From: Ensifer adhaerens
GTDB taxonomy: Bacteria > Pseudomonadota > Alphaproteobacteria > Rhizobiales > Rhizobiaceae
Assembly: GCF_001270265.1 (NCBI RefSeq)
Contig: NZ_LGAP01000035.1
Span: forward strand, 1 to 60,266
DNA: 60,266 nucleotides
Direction: 5' to 3'
Notes under the pieces: generated by a model
Databases searched by the model: none
Seen by the model: only the letters and a program-made list of their open reading frames with translations
What the model was told of the DNA's origin: nothing
Part shown: positions 1 to 8,472 of the stretch, piece after piece
Layout of the letters: the number at the start of each line of letters is the position of its first letter
Position numbering within the stretch: position 1 is the stretch's first letter
Program-made: the position numbers and the translations under genes

Positions 1-26
1 CCGGGAGCCTCCCACTACGAGGAGAA

Positions 27-272
27 TTACCGCCGACGCATCCTGACTAATCTCCAGCGGAGGGCAAAGTCGCTTGGGTATGTCCTACAGCCCGCGCCAA
101 CGCCCGCCTGATTGTTTCTTAGGAATGCCGCAAATATGCGGCCGACAGCGACCTTCTCCATATCGCCAAAGTCCGCTAGCGCCTCAATTGCGTGCTCGCC
201 AGCCGACATGGCATAGCTATCCATCAGGCCGTCGGGGCGCTCTTCGAGATACTGCCTGACCATCAAGGCCAA
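27..272 (-). CDS. Small hypothetical protein
   Basis: An 81-residue reading frame downstream of the anion transporter on the same strand. No family is recognised. The N-terminal two thirds look like a soluble, mildly acidic helix-rich protein, while the last residues are a run of arginines, which is typical of read-through of GC-rich noncoding DNA. An overlapping frame exists on the other strand. It may be real but short; weak support. Confidence 0.3.
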   Translation of the reverse strand: MALMVRQYLEERPDGLMDSYAMSAGEHAIEALADFGDMEKVAVGRIFAAFLRNNQAGVGAGCRTYPSDFALRWRLVRMRRR

Positions 273-311
273 AGCACCGAGGTTCAGGCATTCTTCCGTT
301 GCGTCAAGCGA

Positions 312-2087
312 TTAACGCAGCGGCCAGACGGCAATCAGCGTCGGCACGCTGACAATGACGATCACCACCGAGAGCGGCAGGCCGAGGCGCGGATAATCAC
401 TGAACTTGTAGCCGCCGGGGCCCATGACCAGCGTGTTGCACTGGTGGCCGATCGGGGTCAGGAAATCGCAGCCGGCACCGATCGCCACAGCCATGAGAAA
501 GGCTTCGGGGCGGTAACCGAGCGTGGTCGCAAAACTGGCGGCGATCGGCGCCATGACCAGCACGGTCGCGGCATTGTTGAGGAACGGCGTCACCGCCATC
601 GCCGCAAGCAGGATCAGCGTCAGCGCGCCGGCAGGCGGCAGGCCTGCGGCAACCGTGCCGAGCCAGCTGGCGATGACGTCGGTGCCCCCCGTGGTGCGGA
701 GCGAATCGCTGACCGGGATCAGTGCTGCCAGCATCACCAGGATCGGCCCATCGACCGAGCGATAGACGTCGCGCAGCGGAATGATGCGGAAGACGACCAT
801 GGCAAGGGCTGCGGCGAAGAAGGCGATCGGGATCGGCACCAGGCCGACGGCGGTCGAGCCCATGGCGGCGGCGAGAACAAGAAGCGGCAGCGTCGCCTTG
901 CGGATGGTGCCGAGCAGGATCTCGCGCTGGGCGAGCGGCAGGCAGCCGAAATCCTGCAGGAACGACGGCAGCTCGCGGCGCGCGCCCTGCAGCACGACGA
1001 TGTCACCGGCCCTTAAGCGGATGCTGCCGAGCCGCTGCTTCAGTCGTTCGCCCTGCCGGCTGACGGCGAGCAGGTTGATGTTGTGGGTGTTGAACAGCGC
1101 CAGGCGCTGCGCGCTCATGCCTTCGAGCGGCGAGCCGCTGACGATCACCGCTTCGACAGCCTCGATCTCCGCACCGGTCTTGTCGCTCGACGACGGCGAA
1201 CGGTCGCCGGAGATCTTCAGCTTGGCCTGCGAGACGATGCGGTCGAGCGCGTCCGGGCCGCCTTCGAGCAGCAGGATGTCGTCGGCCTCAAGCTTGATGT
1301 CGGGCAGCGGCGCCACATGCAGGCCGCGCCGGAAGACGGCGATGACGACCGCGCCGCCATCGCCGATCTTGACGAGGTGGCTGAGCGATTTGCCGATGAC
1401 GGGAGAGCCGGCCGCGACCACCGCCTCCGAGGTATAATCGGTGATCTCGATCGCCGCCTGCACCGAGACATGCTGGCTCGTTCGCTGTGGCACCAGCCTG
1501 TAGGCAAACAGCAGGAAGACGACGCCGACGGCAGCAAGCGTGGCGCCGACGGGGGTGAAATCGAACATGGTGAAGCTCTCGCCCGTCAGTTCCTGGCGCA
1601 CGCGCGAAACCACGATATTGGGCGACGTGCCGACCTGGGTCATCAGCCCGCCGATCAGCGAACCGAACGCCATCGGCATCAGGAACACCGAAGGCGTGAC
1701 GCCGGAACGGCGGGCGAACTGGAAAGCGACCGGGATCATGATCGCCAGCGCGCCGATATTCTTGATGAAGGCGGAGAGGATCGTGACCGTGATGACGAGC
1801 AGCGCCAGCTGCGCCCGGACCGAGGATATATTCGGCAGAAAGCGCTGGATCGCCGCATCCACGACACCGGAGCGCGCCACCCCGGCGCTGACGATCAGCG
1901 CGCTGCCGACGATGATGACGATATCATCGCTGAAGCCGTCGAAGGCGTGATCGAAAGGCACGATGCCGACGGCAACCGAAAGCATCAGGGCGGAACAGGC
2001 AATCACGTCATATCGAAACCGCCCCCAGATGAAGAATGCCATCATGGTGCCGATGACGATAAACGCGAGTGACTGTTCGGCGGTCAT
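312..2087 (-). CDS. SLC13/DASS-type anion permease with two TrkA-C domains
   Basis: A 591-residue inner-membrane transporter. Hydrophobic segments at about residues 1-220 and 400-591 are separated by a soluble middle (about 225-390) with two TrkA-C (RCK_C)-like domains, the arrangement of the large SLC13-like permeases annotated as sulfate, dicarboxylate or other anion transporters. The FLNNAAT segment near residue 520 and the GTSPN segment near 180 are the paired substrate and sodium-site loops expected in the family. The ATG at 2087 starts the first membrane helix directly; a longer upstream frame is arginine-rich and unlikely to be translated. The substrate cannot be told from sequence. 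Confidence 0.85.
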   Translation of the reverse strand: MTAEQSLAFIVIGTMMAFFIWGRFRYDVIACSALMLSVAVGIVPFDHAFDGFSDDIVIIVGSALIVSAGVARSGVVDAAIQRFLPNISSVRAQLALLVITVTILSAFIKNIGALAIMIPVAFQFARRSGVTPSVFLMPMAFGSLIGGLMTQVGTSPNIVVSRVRQELTGESFTMFDFTPVGATLAAVGVVFLLFAYRLVPQRTSQHVSVQAAIEITDYTSEAVVAAGSPVIGKSLSHLVKIGDGGAVVIAVFRRGLHVAPLPDIKLEADDILLLEGGPDALDRIVSQAKLKISGDRSPSSSDKTGAEIEAVEAVIVSGSPLEGMSAQRLALFNTHNINLLAVSRQGERLKQRLGSIRLRAGDIVVLQGARRELPSFLQDFGCLPLAQREILLGTIRKATLPLLVLAAAMGSTAVGLVPIPIAFFAAALAMVVFRIIPLRDVYRSVDGPILVMLAALIPVSDSLRTTGGTDVIASWLGTVAAGLPPAGALTLILLAAMAVTPFLNNAATVLVMAPIAASFATTLGYRPEAFLMAVAIGAGCDFLTPIGHQCNTLVMGPGGYKFSDYPRLGLPLSVVIVIVSVPTLIAVWPLR

Positions 2088-2518
2088 GCAATACCTGTTG
2101 GGCAGAAGGACTGGGCGGTGGCACCGAGCACGCGACAGGCGCATGGGCCTAACGCGCAATCCGCGGGGAAGTTCACCCAAGGACTACCGCATGTTTCGCC
2201 AAATCGGAATTCGCCCCGGCGACAAATCTGGGTATGAGGGCGAAACGCCCCGTGGCTGGCGGGCAACCTCGGGGCCGGCCCGAACGCCAGAAGAGCCGGA
2301 TCGGCAGATGCAACGATCCACAGACGGCCTTCCGCCCGCATCCCTTATAACACACGCTCAATACACAGGATTCCGGCACAAGACCGGAATGAGGGGGAAC
2401 TGGATGAGCCTCTCGTCAAACGGGCATTCTCAAGATTTGTCAGCAATCTCAGGGCCGGGAGATCCCCTCTCCCGGCCCTGTCTCTGGTTGAATGCCTCCT
2501 GCGTGGCTCGCCGCGCGA
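2088..2518. other. Intergenic stretch without a supported gene
   Basis: About 430 bases between the permease start and the next hydrolase stop. It holds a strong hairpin (2451-2479) and a segment around 2330-2400 that resembles 57100-57175, so part of it is a dispersed rhizobial intergenic sequence. Reading frames here have no recognisable protein features. Confidence 0.5.
2451..2479. terminator. GC-rich hairpin after the hydrolase gene
   Basis: A perfect 11-bp stem (2451-2461 with 2469-2479) with a 7-base loop, 40 bases beyond the stop of the minus-strand hydrolase. There is no clear U run, so it may be a weak terminator or an mRNA 3-prime stabiliser. Confidence 0.5.
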
Positions 2519-3283
2519 TCAGTTGGCGGTTTCCGCAGCCTTCTCGATGAGATCGGCGACGGCCTTGGGATTGGAGACATAGATGGCATGACTGCCGGGC
2601 ACTTCGACGACGGTGGCGCCTGCGCGCTTTGCCATCATCAGCTGGGCGGCCGGCGGGATCATGCGATCCCCACCCGCAACCAGATAGTAGCTCGGCTTCG
2701 TCTTCCAGGCCGGGTCGGTCACGGCACCGGCCAGCGCTTCAACACCCCACGGAACCTGGGAATCGGCCATGAATGCAGCCGTCTCGGCATCGACGTCCGC
2801 GGCAAACGATGCGGCGAACTTTGCCTTGTCGAGGAACAGGAAGCCATCGACCGGGGGCAGGATCGGCGGCACCGGCGCGCCGGCCGGCGGGTTGGCGATC
2901 AGGGAGGAGACAGACTCGCCCTTATCCGGTGCGAAGGCGGCGATATAGACAACCGATTGGACCTTCTCATGGGTGCCGGCTTCGCTGATGACGACGCCGC
3001 CATAGGAATGGCCGACCAACACGACCGGCCCCTCACTCTTGTCGATCGCCTGCCTGGTGGCCGCAACGTCGGCAGCAAGCGACGTTGTCGTGTTCTGGAC
3101 GATGCTGACGTTGTAGCCGTCCTTCTTCAGGATGTCATAGACCCCCCTCCATCCGGTGCCATCGGCGAAGGCGCCATGAACCAGAACGACATTCTTTGCC
3201 CCCGCCTCTGCGGCGAACGCGGTGGTGCCGGTAGCGGCCAATGTCAGCGATGCGGCGGCGGCAAGCAGAGTCTTCTTCAACAT
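2519..3283 (-). CDS. Secreted alpha/beta hydrolase
   Basis: A 254-residue alpha/beta-hydrolase fold protein with a cleavable signal peptide (residues 1-24, ending around TAFA-AEA), so probably periplasmic. The oxyanion-loop motif VHGAFADGTGW follows at about residue 34, the nucleophile elbow GHSYGG at about 97, and the family histidine lies in GSHAI near residue 233. It resembles small esterases of the salicylate esterase/PNAE type; the substrate is unknown. It is divergent from the MarR/OhrR-like gene, and the intergenic region holds two copies of a perfect palindrome, so it is very likely that regulator's target. Confidence 0.8.
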   Translation of the reverse strand: MLKKTLLAAAASLTLAATGTTAFAAEAGAKNVVLVHGAFADGTGWRGVYDILKKDGYNVSIVQNTTTSLAADVAATRQAIDKSEGPVVLVGHSYGGVVISEAGTHEKVQSVVYIAAFAPDKGESVSSLIANPPAGAPVPPILPPVDGFLFLDKAKFAASFAADVDAETAAFMADSQVPWGVEALAGAVTDPAWKTKPSYYLVAGGDRMIPPAAQLMMAKRAGATVVEVPGSHAIYVSNPKAVADLIEKAAETAN

Positions 3284-3317
3284 TTGCGCAACTCCTTAAT
3301 TTGTTAGCGCGACAATC

Positions 3318-3331
3318 ATTATCGCGATAAT
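3318..3331. promoter_or_regulatory. Palindromic operator copy 1
   Basis: Perfect 14-bp palindrome ATTATCGCGATAAT, 35 bases upstream of the hydrolase start. An identical copy lies at 3371-3384. The centre-to-centre spacing of 53 bp is five helical turns, so two regulator dimers could bind the same face. Assigning it to the adjacent MarR/OhrR-like protein is inference. Confidence 0.75.
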
Positions 3332-3370
3332 TATTAATTACGCCTCGCTGAACCGGCTGTCCAGCATTTT

Positions 3371-3384
3371 ATTATCGCGATAAT
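3371..3384. promoter_or_regulatory. Palindromic operator copy 2
   Basis: Second identical copy of ATTATCGCGATAAT, 51 bases before the MarR-family start codon at 3436. Its placement suggests autoregulation of the regulator together with control of the divergent hydrolase. Confidence 0.75.
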
Positions 3385-3435
3385 GGTTTTCGTGCTAAGC
3401 TGATGAAAAGCCACGGACAAAATTGGAGATGACCG

Positions 3436-3894
3436 ATGACCACCCCGGCGCCGCTTCCACTCGACAGCCAGCTCTGCTTCTCGATCTACTCAGCTGCGAT
3501 CGCCATCAATCGCGCCTACAAGCCGATGCTCGACGCACTCGGCGTGACCTATACGCAGTATCTCGCCGTCAGCGCGCTGTGGGAACAGGACGGCCTGAGC
3601 ATATCGGCGATTGCCGACCGGCTCGGTTTGGAGCCGAGCACCATCACCCCCGCGGTCAAGCGGCTCGAGGCGGCGGGCTTCCTTTCAAGACGAAGAAGCA
3701 CGGCCGACGAGCGGCTGGTCGAGGTCTTCCTGACTGAGAAGGGCAAGGAGCTTCACCCCAAGACCGCATGCCTCACCGACACACTGCTGCGTCGGTCCGG
3801 GTTCACCGTGCCGGAGATGATCGATCTCAACGAAAAGGTCCAGATGCTGCGCGACGGCCTGACACGGGAAGAAGAGCCGAACATCCGCGGTTAG
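3436..3894 (+). CDS. MarR-family regulator, OhrR-like
   Basis: A 152-residue winged-helix repressor. Residues 40-100 form the MarR DNA-binding domain, with the recognition helix around LEPSTITPAVKRLEAAG and the wing around RRRSTADERLVEV. An LCFSIYSA motif places a cysteine at about residue 14, the position of the peroxide-sensing cysteine in OhrR proteins, so it is probably an organic-hydroperoxide or hypochlorite-responsive repressor. The divergent neighbour is not an Ohr peroxidase but an esterase-like hydrolase, which leaves the physiological signal open. GGAG precedes the ATG. Confidence 0.85.
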   Translation: MTTPAPLPLDSQLCFSIYSAAIAINRAYKPMLDALGVTYTQYLAVSALWEQDGLSISAIADRLGLEPSTITPAVKRLEAAGFLSRRRSTADERLVEVFLTEKGKELHPKTACLTDTLLRRSGFTVPEMIDLNEKVQMLRDGLTREEEPNIRG

Positions 3895-3900
3895 GTCTAG

Positions 3901-4163
3901 GGTCAGGACCTATTAAATTCATCCATTCTGTTCAGGTCCATGGGATTGGATGGAAGGAAACAAGCGCAAGGCAAGACCCGAAGGTCTTGTCGAGCATTGT
4001 TTGCGATCAGACGGCCCATGGAGCTGAACCCGAAGGGCGAGGCGGATTTCGCGCCTGACCGCGTCGGAAAGATTTGAAAATGTTCACGCATTTCCTGCAT
4101 CTTCCCTCCTTGTCAGACACGAAATCCACCACGCAGAATGAATGAATTTAATAGGTCCTGACC
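3901..4163. mobile_element. 263-bp MITE with 30-bp terminal inverted repeats
   Basis: The ends 3901-3930 and 4134-4163 are inverted repeats matching at 29 of 30 positions, and the element is bracketed by CTAG at 3897-3900 and 4164-4167, which looks like a 4-bp target duplication. It encodes no credible protein, so it is a nonautonomous element. The CTAG duplication fits IS5-group target preference (YTAR). It inserted just after the MarR-family stop codon. Confidence 0.85.
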
Positions 4164-4365
4164 CTAGCTGCGCGGCGCAAGGAGGCAGTCATCACCGGCA
4201 ACCGCGCACTCCCCGAACTTGGAAATTTCCTTTGGCGCGCTACACTTTAGAGAACGGTGTTGGACAAACGCCCGCGAAAGCGGGAATAAATCGCGCGCCC
4301 TGAGAGTCGCACATGGCGTCTGGCAGAAATCCATTCCGCATCCTGCATCATCGAGGATCGTCGAC

Positions 4366-4659
4366 ATGAAACACGCCCTTGCCGCCCTTACCGTCGCCCT
4401 GCTTCTCAGTGGCTGCACCACCGGCGTCCAAACCTATGGCTACTCGCCGAACCTTGAGCCCATCCCCGGCAGCATCACCTATGGCGGCCAGCCGCGCACC
4501 AAGCTGACGAAGGCGCCGGTCGGCAGCATCGTGCCGCACCAGTTCTTCGACCAGTTTGGCCGCCAGGTCTTCGAGACCTATGTGATCGAACCGGATCGTT
4601 CTTTGCGCCTGACCAGCCGGCGCTGGAGGAACATCGACGTCTTCGGTGACTTCGACTGA
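4366..4659 (+). CDS. Small lipoprotein
   Basis: A 97-residue protein with a lipoprotein signal: a short charged start, a hydrophobic stretch and the lipobox LLSGC at residues 13-17. The mature part is proline- and tyrosine-rich near the N-terminus and has no family I recognise. Small lipoproteins of this shape are frequent in rhizobia. It stands alone between the MITE and the LysR gene. Confidence 0.65.
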   Translation: MKHALAALTVALLLSGCTTGVQTYGYSPNLEPIPGSITYGGQPRTKLTKAPVGSIVPHQFFDQFGRQVFETYVIEPDRSLRLTSRRWRNIDVFGDFD

Positions 4660-4754
4660 GCTTCACCATGCTCGCCACGACCAGCTGGGGAACCCGTCCC
4701 CCGAGCTGAGCCCTGTCGCAGCCGCGTGCTCTTTTTAACCGCGGCTATGCGGCT

Positions 4755-5651
4755 TCAACGATTCCCGCCCTTGAACTGCTGCAGTACCCAATCCCTAAGC
4801 ACCTGCGTTGCCGGCCTCTCGGCCGCCCGCGGACTATAGACGAAATCATAGCGGTAGCTTTCGAGCGACAGCGCAAAAGGCTGGACGAGAATGCCGGAGG
4901 CGAGCTCCTCGGCAACCAGTGTCAGGCTCAAAAGTCCGATGCCCTGCCCGGCAACGACCGATTGCACCGCATGGATCTCGTCGGTGAAGGACAGGCCGCC
5001 AGCCGGGTCGATGCTGCCGACGCCGGCGCGCTCCAGCCATTGACGCCAGACGGGCGCCCGCGCGTCGTCGCGCCGGGCCGGCCCCCAATCGAAATGAACG
5101 AGCGTCGCCTCTCTCAGTGCATCAAGAGACGCCGGCACCAGCCGCGGCGCGCAGACCGGCGCGAAACGATCGGCAAAAAGCGGTTCGCAAAGCAGGCCGG
5201 GATACTGCCCGTCGCCATAGCGGATGGCCGCGTCGGCATCCGCGTCGAGGTCCACCGTCCTGTTCGAGGCATCAAGCCGCAGGTTCCAGTCCGGATGGGC
5301 ATCGCGAAAGCTGCCGGCGAGCGGCGCCAGCCGCTTCGCGACGAAGGCGACGGTGGAGGTCAGCCGCGCCACATTGGTGTCGCGGTTGCGCCTGACTTCG
5401 CCGATCGCCTGCTCGAAGCGGTCGAGCCCGTCGCGCAAGACAGGAAAGAGTGTGTGCCCAGCCTGCGTCAGCCGCACCTGGCGCGTGCCGCGCTCGAACA
5501 GCTTCACCTCCAGCAACTCTTCGAGCTGGCGGATCTGATGGCTGACGGCGGTCGCCGACACGTTCAGCTCGTCGGCCGCCTGCTTGAAGCTCAGGCGGCG
5601 CGCTGCCGCTTCGAAAACCCGCAATGCGCCCAGCGGCGGCAACTTCCTCAT
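4755..5651 (-). CDS. LysR-family regulator, GcvA-like
   Basis: A 298-residue LysR-type transcriptional regulator. Residues 1-65 form the helix-turn-helix domain, beginning with the GcvA-type MRKLPPLGALRVFEAAAR and containing SFKQAADELNVSATAVSHQ; residues 90-290 form the effector-binding domain. It is transcribed divergently from the RidA and ene-reductase pair, with 141 bases between the starts, so it probably controls that operon. The inducer is unknown. Confidence 0.85.
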   Translation of the reverse strand: MRKLPPLGALRVFEAAARRLSFKQAADELNVSATAVSHQIRQLEELLEVKLFERGTRQVRLTQAGHTLFPVLRDGLDRFEQAIGEVRRNRDTNVARLTSTVAFVAKRLAPLAGSFRDAHPDWNLRLDASNRTVDLDADADAAIRYGDGQYPGLLCEPLFADRFAPVCAPRLVPASLDALREATLVHFDWGPARRDDARAPVWRQWLERAGVGSIDPAGGLSFTDEIHAVQSVVAGQGIGLLSLTLVAEELASGILVQPFALSLESYRYDFVYSPRAAERPATQVLRDWVLQQFKGGNR

Positions 5652-5792
5652 GATCCCCTACACATGATCTGAATTCATCTGTCGGCTGAAAAATGGTCTT
5701 TTGTCAGCCGGGCAAGACCTCATCATATTGGGCTCAACAGCCAAGGCAACGATGCCGAGCTGAGAAAAACTCAAGCATAGAGGGATAAGCCC

Positions 5793-6185
5793 ATGTTTCT
5801 CGAACAGGTCATCACCAAGCCAGATCCTTACGCGCCGTTCCTGCTGTCGCAGGCCATCAAGGCCAACGGTTTCGTGTTCGTCTCCGGTCAGGCCGCGATC
5901 GGCGACAACGGCGAAATCGTCGGCGAGGACGATTTCGACCGACAGGCCGAGCGGGCCTTCCGTAACCTCGACCGCGCCTTGACCGCCGCCGGCTCCGGCC
6001 TTTCCAAGGTGGTGAAGGTGACGATCTTCCTGCGTTCGATGGAGAACTTCGGGAAGATCGTCGAGCTGCGCCGCAAATGGTTCTCAGCGCCCTATCCCGC
6101 CGACAGCATCATCGAGGTCTCCTCGCTTTATTCGCCGAAGGCGATGATCGAGATCGAGGCGATAGCGCTGGCTGAGGATCGCTGA
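5793..6185 (+). CDS. RidA/YjgF-family enamine deaminase
   Basis: A 130-residue RidA-family protein. Members hydrolyse reactive enamine or imine intermediates released by PLP enzymes or oxidoreductases. The family signature runs from GFVFVSGQAA near residue 28 to the C-terminal segment MIEIEAIALA. It ends one base before the ene-reductase start (TGAG-ATG), so the two are co-transcribed, suggesting it detoxifies an imine or enamine formed in the same pathway. Confidence 0.85.
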   Translation: MFLEQVITKPDPYAPFLLSQAIKANGFVFVSGQAAIGDNGEIVGEDDFDRQAERAFRNLDRALTAAGSGLSKVVKVTIFLRSMENFGKIVELRRKWFSAPYPADSIIEVSSLYSPKAMIEIEAIALAEDR

Positions 6186-6186
6186 G

Positions 6187-7299
6187 ATGAACGCACACAG
6201 CACTGTCACCTCGCCGGTTCTGACCGGCACGACGCTCAAAGGGCTGACTCTTGCAAACCGGCTTTCCGTCGCGCCGATGACCCGCATCAGCGCCACTATT
6301 GCCGGCGTGCCGACCGAAAGGATGGCGCGCTACTACCAGCGCTTCGCCAAGGGTGGCTTCAGTCTCCTGACCACCGAAGGCATCTATCCCGACAAGGCCT
6401 ATGCGCAGACCTATAAGGACCAGCCCGGGCTTGCCGACCGGGAACAGGCGGAAGGCTGGAAAAGGATCGTCGATGCCGTGCACGCTGCGGGCGGGCGCAT
6501 CTTCGCCCAACTGATGCATGGCGGCGCGCTTGCCCAGGGCAATCCCTTTCGCAGCGACACCATCGCGCCCTCGGCACTGAGGCCGAGAGGCCAGCAGATG
6601 GTCTCCTACTACGGTGCGGGCCTCTATGCCGTGCCGCGGGAGATGGACGAGGCGGATGTTGCCGAAGCGATATTAGGCTTCGCGCAGTCGGCCACACTTG
6701 CCATCGAGGTCGCCGGCTTCGACGGTATCGAGATCCATGGCGCCAACGGCTATCTCCTCGACCAGTTCTTCACCGATTACACCAACCGGCGGCAGGACCG
6801 TTGGGGCGGCGACATCGGCAAGCGGTTGGGTCTCAGTCTCGCGGTGTTGAATGCGGTGCGCAGCGCCGTCGGCGATGCGGTGCCTGTCGGCATCCGCCTG
6901 TCCCAGGGCAAGGTCAACGATAACAAGCATAAATGGACGGAGGGCGAAGAAGGCGCCGCCATCGTCTTCAAGGCACTGGCGGCCAGCCCCGCCGACTTCG
7001 TGCACCTGACCGAGTTCGAGGCCTGGCAACCGGCCTTTTCGGCGGGTGGCAGATCGCTGGTCACCCTTGCCCGCCAGCATGCGCCGGATCTGTTCGTCAT
7101 CGCCAATGGCGGTCTGCACGATATGGCGCGTGCCGAGCAGGTGCTGCAGGCCGGCGCCGACATGATCGCGCTTGGCCGCGGCGCGCTCGCCAATCCCGAC
7201 TGGCCGCGCATCGCCGCCGGGAAGCGCGAGGCGCGTCCGCTGGAACTGGAAATGCTGTCGCCCATCAGCGACATCAAGGACGGCGAGCTTCAGCTTTGA
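6187..7299 (+). CDS. Old-yellow-enzyme family NADH:flavin oxidoreductase
   Basis: A 370-residue FMN-dependent TIM-barrel oxidoreductase of the OYE family. Visible motifs are the N-terminal NRLSVAPMTR phosphate and FMN strand, AQLMHGGAL (about residue 114), the conserved FDGIEIHGANGYLLDQF (about 178), NRRQDRWGG (about 199), and the late ANGG and ALGRGALANPDW FMN-binding loops. It reduces activated C=C bonds; the natural substrate is unknown. It forms an operon with the RidA gene, facing the LysR regulator. Confidence 0.88.
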   Translation: MNAHSTVTSPVLTGTTLKGLTLANRLSVAPMTRISATIAGVPTERMARYYQRFAKGGFSLLTTEGIYPDKAYAQTYKDQPGLADREQAEGWKRIVDAVHAAGGRIFAQLMHGGALAQGNPFRSDTIAPSALRPRGQQMVSYYGAGLYAVPREMDEADVAEAILGFAQSATLAIEVAGFDGIEIHGANGYLLDQFFTDYTNRRQDRWGGDIGKRLGLSLAVLNAVRSAVGDAVPVGIRLSQGKVNDNKHKWTEGEEGAAIVFKALAASPADFVHLTEFEAWQPAFSAGGRSLVTLARQHAPDLFVIANGGLHDMARAEQVLQAGADMIALGRGALANPDWPRIAAGKREARPLELEMLSPISDIKDGELQL

Positions 7300-7309
7300 G
7301 ACGACAAAG

Positions 7310-7334
7310 GGCGGCGCCACTAGGTGGCGCCGCC
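7310..7334 (+). terminator. Hairpin after the ene-reductase
   Basis: An 11-bp GC stem (7310-7320 with 7324-7334) ten bases past the ene-reductase stop. A U run is missing, but the position suits an operon end and also separates it from the convergent MBL gene. Confidence 0.55.
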
Positions 7335-7450
7335 TCGGCCTTATGGCAATCGAAAAGGCCTGCTTTGAGCGCAGGAACATCGTCGGCATGCCCCCCCTCA
7401 TCCAACGTTGGGCCGGTGCGTGTAGAGGCAACCGCGACCTCGCCCTGCCC

Positions 7451-8395
7451 CTACGACCCCGCCACGAAACGATAGCTGGCGCCGTTCCGCTCGGCCCGCC
7501 CGATGCCGGGATAGCTCCAGTGGTAGCCGAGCAGCGTCAGTTTCTCCGTGGCCGCCCGGTCGATCAGCGTCTTGCGGGTCTTGAGCGCCAGATCCGGCTC
7601 GGTATCGAAGCCGAAGTGCCAGTCCGGGTGCTCGAAGAAGACGATGTTGCTGGTCGCCGCATCACCTGAAATCACGAGCCCGTCGCCGCCGGCAAGCTCC
7701 AGCGAGATATGGCCCGGCGTGTGCCCGCGCGTGTCGAGCACCTGCATGCCACTCACGATCTCGTCGCCCGGCTTGACCAGCGTCAGCCGCTCCTTGACCG
7801 CGAAGAGGTCCCGCTGCGCGCCGCGGGCAAAGCCATGCAGCGCCTTCGGCATGACCTTCTCGTAGTCGGGGTTCGTCCAGAATGCCCATTCCCGTTCCGA
7901 GACGAAATATTGCGCGTTCGGAAAGGTGAGTTTGCCATCTGCCCCGACCGTGCCGCCGGCATGATCGGGATGGACGTGGGTGAAGACCACCCTGGTCACA
8001 TCAGCCGGATCGATGCCCGCTGTTGCCAGATTGGCGGAAAGTTTGCCGGCGCTCGCCTGAAAGTTGCCGCCCGATCCGTTGTCGACGACGATCAGGTCGT
8101 TGCCGGTGCGGATAAACGGGATGTTGGTGTGGAAGGGCGCGCCCTCCGGCGTGCCGCCGAGCCGGCGCATGATCCCGTCGCGCTCCTCCGGTGCGGCATC
8201 CGGCAGCACGATACTGACCGGTAGCGTCAGGAAGCCGTCGCTGACGACGGCGATATCGAAATTCCCATGGGTGAAGCGGTGGGTGTCTGCGGCGTAAACG
8301 CCCTTCGGCAGCAGCGGCAATGCGGCGCCCGCCACCGAACCGGCGAGAAAGGAACGGCGGTCAAGGCTCGAGGGCTTTTCGTCAATGCGGGTCAT
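7451..8395 (-). CDS. Tat-exported metallo-beta-lactamase-fold hydrolase
   Basis: A 314-residue protein with a twin-arginine signal (LDRRSFLAGSVAGAALPL, about residues 10-28), so exported folded to the periplasm. The MBL-fold zinc motif FTHVHPDHAGG lies at about residue 128, and later zinc ligands are in DTRGHTPGH and the SGDAATSN strand. The family includes quorum-quenching lactonases and other hydrolases; substrate unknown. The next gene upstream on the same strand is another Tat-exported hydrolase. Confidence 0.8.
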   Translation of the reverse strand: MTRIDEKPSSLDRRSFLAGSVAGAALPLLPKGVYAADTHRFTHGNFDIAVVSDGFLTLPVSIVLPDAAPEERDGIMRRLGGTPEGAPFHTNIPFIRTGNDLIVVDNGSGGNFQASAGKLSANLATAGIDPADVTRVVFTHVHPDHAGGTVGADGKLTFPNAQYFVSEREWAFWTNPDYEKVMPKALHGFARGAQRDLFAVKERLTLVKPGDEIVSGMQVLDTRGHTPGHISLELAGGDGLVISGDAATSNIVFFEHPDWHFGFDTEPDLALKTRKTLIDRAATEKLTLLGYHWSYPGIGRAERNGASYRFVAGS

Positions 8396-8472
8396 GGATC
8401 GGTTCCTTCTGCTGTGACGGAGAACGACCGGCCGGTGGCACTTTTCGGCGGCACCGGCCGGCACCAAGAGGT

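Noticed and set aside
192-1016. 274-codon plus-strand frame
   Set aside because: Antisense of the anion permease; histidine-, arginine- and glutamine-rich shadow.
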